DNA of 55,300 bases, from positions 1 to 55,300 of the forward strand of contig CALIKS010000043.1 of assembly GCA_938017985.1 (NCBI GenBank), read 5' to 3'. Positions within the stretch are counted from its first letter, which is position 1, and each line of letters begins with the position of its first letter. Positions 54,478-55,300 of the stretch are shown here, piece after piece. The translations under genes and the position numbers were made by a program. The notes under the pieces are model-generated. The model made no database searches, was not told the DNA's origin, and saw nothing but the letters and a program-made list of their open reading frames with translations. The stretch comes from an uncultured archaeon (lineage in GTDB: Archaea > Thermoproteota > Nitrososphaeria_A > Caldarchaeales > Calditenuaceae).

Positions 54478-55300
54478 TTATTGACTGTTTATCACGTATG
54501 TCTCTGGTCTTCTCTCCTTTAGGCAGGGATGAATTGCTCTGCTTTTTTTAATTAGGTCAATGTCGATGACCGACGAGATACAGCCTTCTCCTTTCTTCTT
54601 TTCTGAGAGTATCTCTCCCCAGGGCGAGACTATGCAGGAGTGGCCTACAAACTTGAATCTGCCCTCCATCCCAGTCCTGTTGGAGGAAACGATGAACACG
54701 GTATTCTCCATGGCCCTTGCGATTACCAGTAATTCATATTCCCTTGCTCCCCAGTCCATCTCTCGAGGAATACTGTACCAAGCGCTGCATTGCAGGATGA
54801 TTTTGGCGTTCATGAGTGCGAGGCTCCTAGCAAGCTCTGGAAAGACTACGTCGTAGCATATCATTAATCCTACGCGTCCAAGCTCTGTAGGAACAATGAC
54901 GGCTTCATCTCCGGGCCTGAATATTTCTTTCTCGAACTCGCCTGCAAGATGAATCTTCCTATACTTCGCGACTACTTTTCCACTCGGAGATATAAGTAGG
55001 CTTGAATTATAGATAGAGTTTGAATCAAAGTCTCTTTCAGGAATACCGCAGTAAATATATGCGCCCAGCTCTTGGGCCAGCATAGATAGCCTATCACACG
55101 TCGGCCCGGGAATCGGCTCTGAAAGTTTCATAAATTCTTCACGGCTAAGATTGTAGCCCGTAGTGAAGAGCTCAGGCAGACAGATTATTGTCCTACCATC
55201 AATCAAATGTCTTCTACATTGATTAATCAGTCTCTCTGCCCTCGAAATGTTTAAACCTATCTTTCCAGATTCACACATCATCTGAACAGACAGGAGACAA
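54478..55300 (-). CDS. carbon-nitrogen hydrolase (nitrilase superfamily), 5' end outside window
   Basis: At least 273 residues. Catalytic triad: Glu in IICLPELFTTGY, Lys in KYRKIHLAGEF, Cys in GLMICYDVVFPE. Amidase or nitrilase acting on C-N bonds. The first ATG (55281) is probably not the start: the frame remains open to the window edge and reads LLSVQMMCESG, and family members begin with such a strand. The likely start lies a few codons beyond. Follows tRNA-Pro by about 70 bases. Confidence 0.85.
   Translation of the reverse strand, partial: CLLSVQMMCESGKIGLNISRAERLINQCRRHLIDGRTIICLPELFTTGYNLSREEFMKLSEPIPGPTCDRLSMLAQELGAYIYCGIPERDFDSNSIYNSSLLISPSGKVVAKYRKIHLAGEFEKEIFRPGDEAVIVPTELGRVGLMICYDVVFPELARSLALMNAKIILQCSAWYSIPREMDWGAREYELLVIARAMENTVFIVSSNRTGMEGRFKFVGHSCIVSPWGEILSEKKKGEGCISSVIDIDLIKKSRAIHPCLKERRPETYVINSQ

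Noticed and set aside
1-55300. CRISPR arrays and insertion sequences
   Set aside because: No regularly spaced repeats and no transposase-like frames were seen on either strand.

Overview
The window is archaeal chromosomal DNA. It carries both subunits of family-D DNA polymerase (DP1 and DP2), Orc1/Cdc6, an Elf1-type zinc ribbon, geranylgeranylglyceryl phosphate synthase, a group II chaperonin homologue, an intron-containing tRNA-Pro, TATA-box promoters and many leaderless starts. PolD excludes the classical Crenarchaeota (Thermoprotei). The mix with Elf1, tRNA introns and peptide/amino-acid catabolism suggests a deep TACK archaeon (Korarchaeia- or Aigarchaeota-like), probably thermophilic. 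Sequence alone does not settle this.

Layout. 1-17.0 kb (visibly A+T richer): tRNA fragment, a decayed gene, a polyamine-type ABC importer (ATPase and two permeases, with a binding protein 2.5 kb away), nitroreductase, two M29-like aminopeptidase paralogues, a degenerate chaperonin, Asp/Glu/hydantoin racemase, an M24 peptidase, a cyclic 2,3-diphosphoglycerate synthetase-like protein and a polar amino-acid ABC importer. 17.1-23.1 kb (G+C richer): two paralogous membrane proteins around a surface protein, then a PLP desulfhydrase/deaminase, a pyrroline-5-carboxylate-type aldehyde dehydrogenase and an aminotransferase. These 23 kb suit a peptide- and amino-acid-consuming organism.

23.1-35.9 kb and 42.7-47.9 kb together encode an almost complete siphovirus-like particle in two loci. 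Locus A leftward: terminase small and large subunits and an ABC-ATPase/GNAT fusion. Locus A rightward: head-tail connector, tail terminator, tail tube, tail chaperones with a canonical -1 slippery site (A AAT TTC), gp10-like protein, tape measure, hub and fibre. Locus B leftward: portal, prohead protease, cement protein, HK97-fold major capsid protein, a ribbon-helix-helix protein and membrane/exported proteins. Between the loci lie ordinary cellular genes (CBS protein, dolichol-kinase-like enzyme, tRNA-Gly, Elf1, GGGP synthase, DP2). No integrase, replication or recognisable lysis gene is present, and the outer joints are tight convergent gene ends. The best reading is a domesticated tailed virus, that is a candidate archaeal gene transfer agent or similar particle, whose capsid operon sits between DP2 and DP1-orc1.

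47.9-55.3 kb: RHH regulator, P-type cation ATPase, DP1, Orc1, a probable replication origin with two inverted ORB elements, tRNA-Pro(UGG) with a non-canonical intron, and a nitrilase-superfamily hydrolase that runs off the window. The putative particle genes therefore lie close to oriC.
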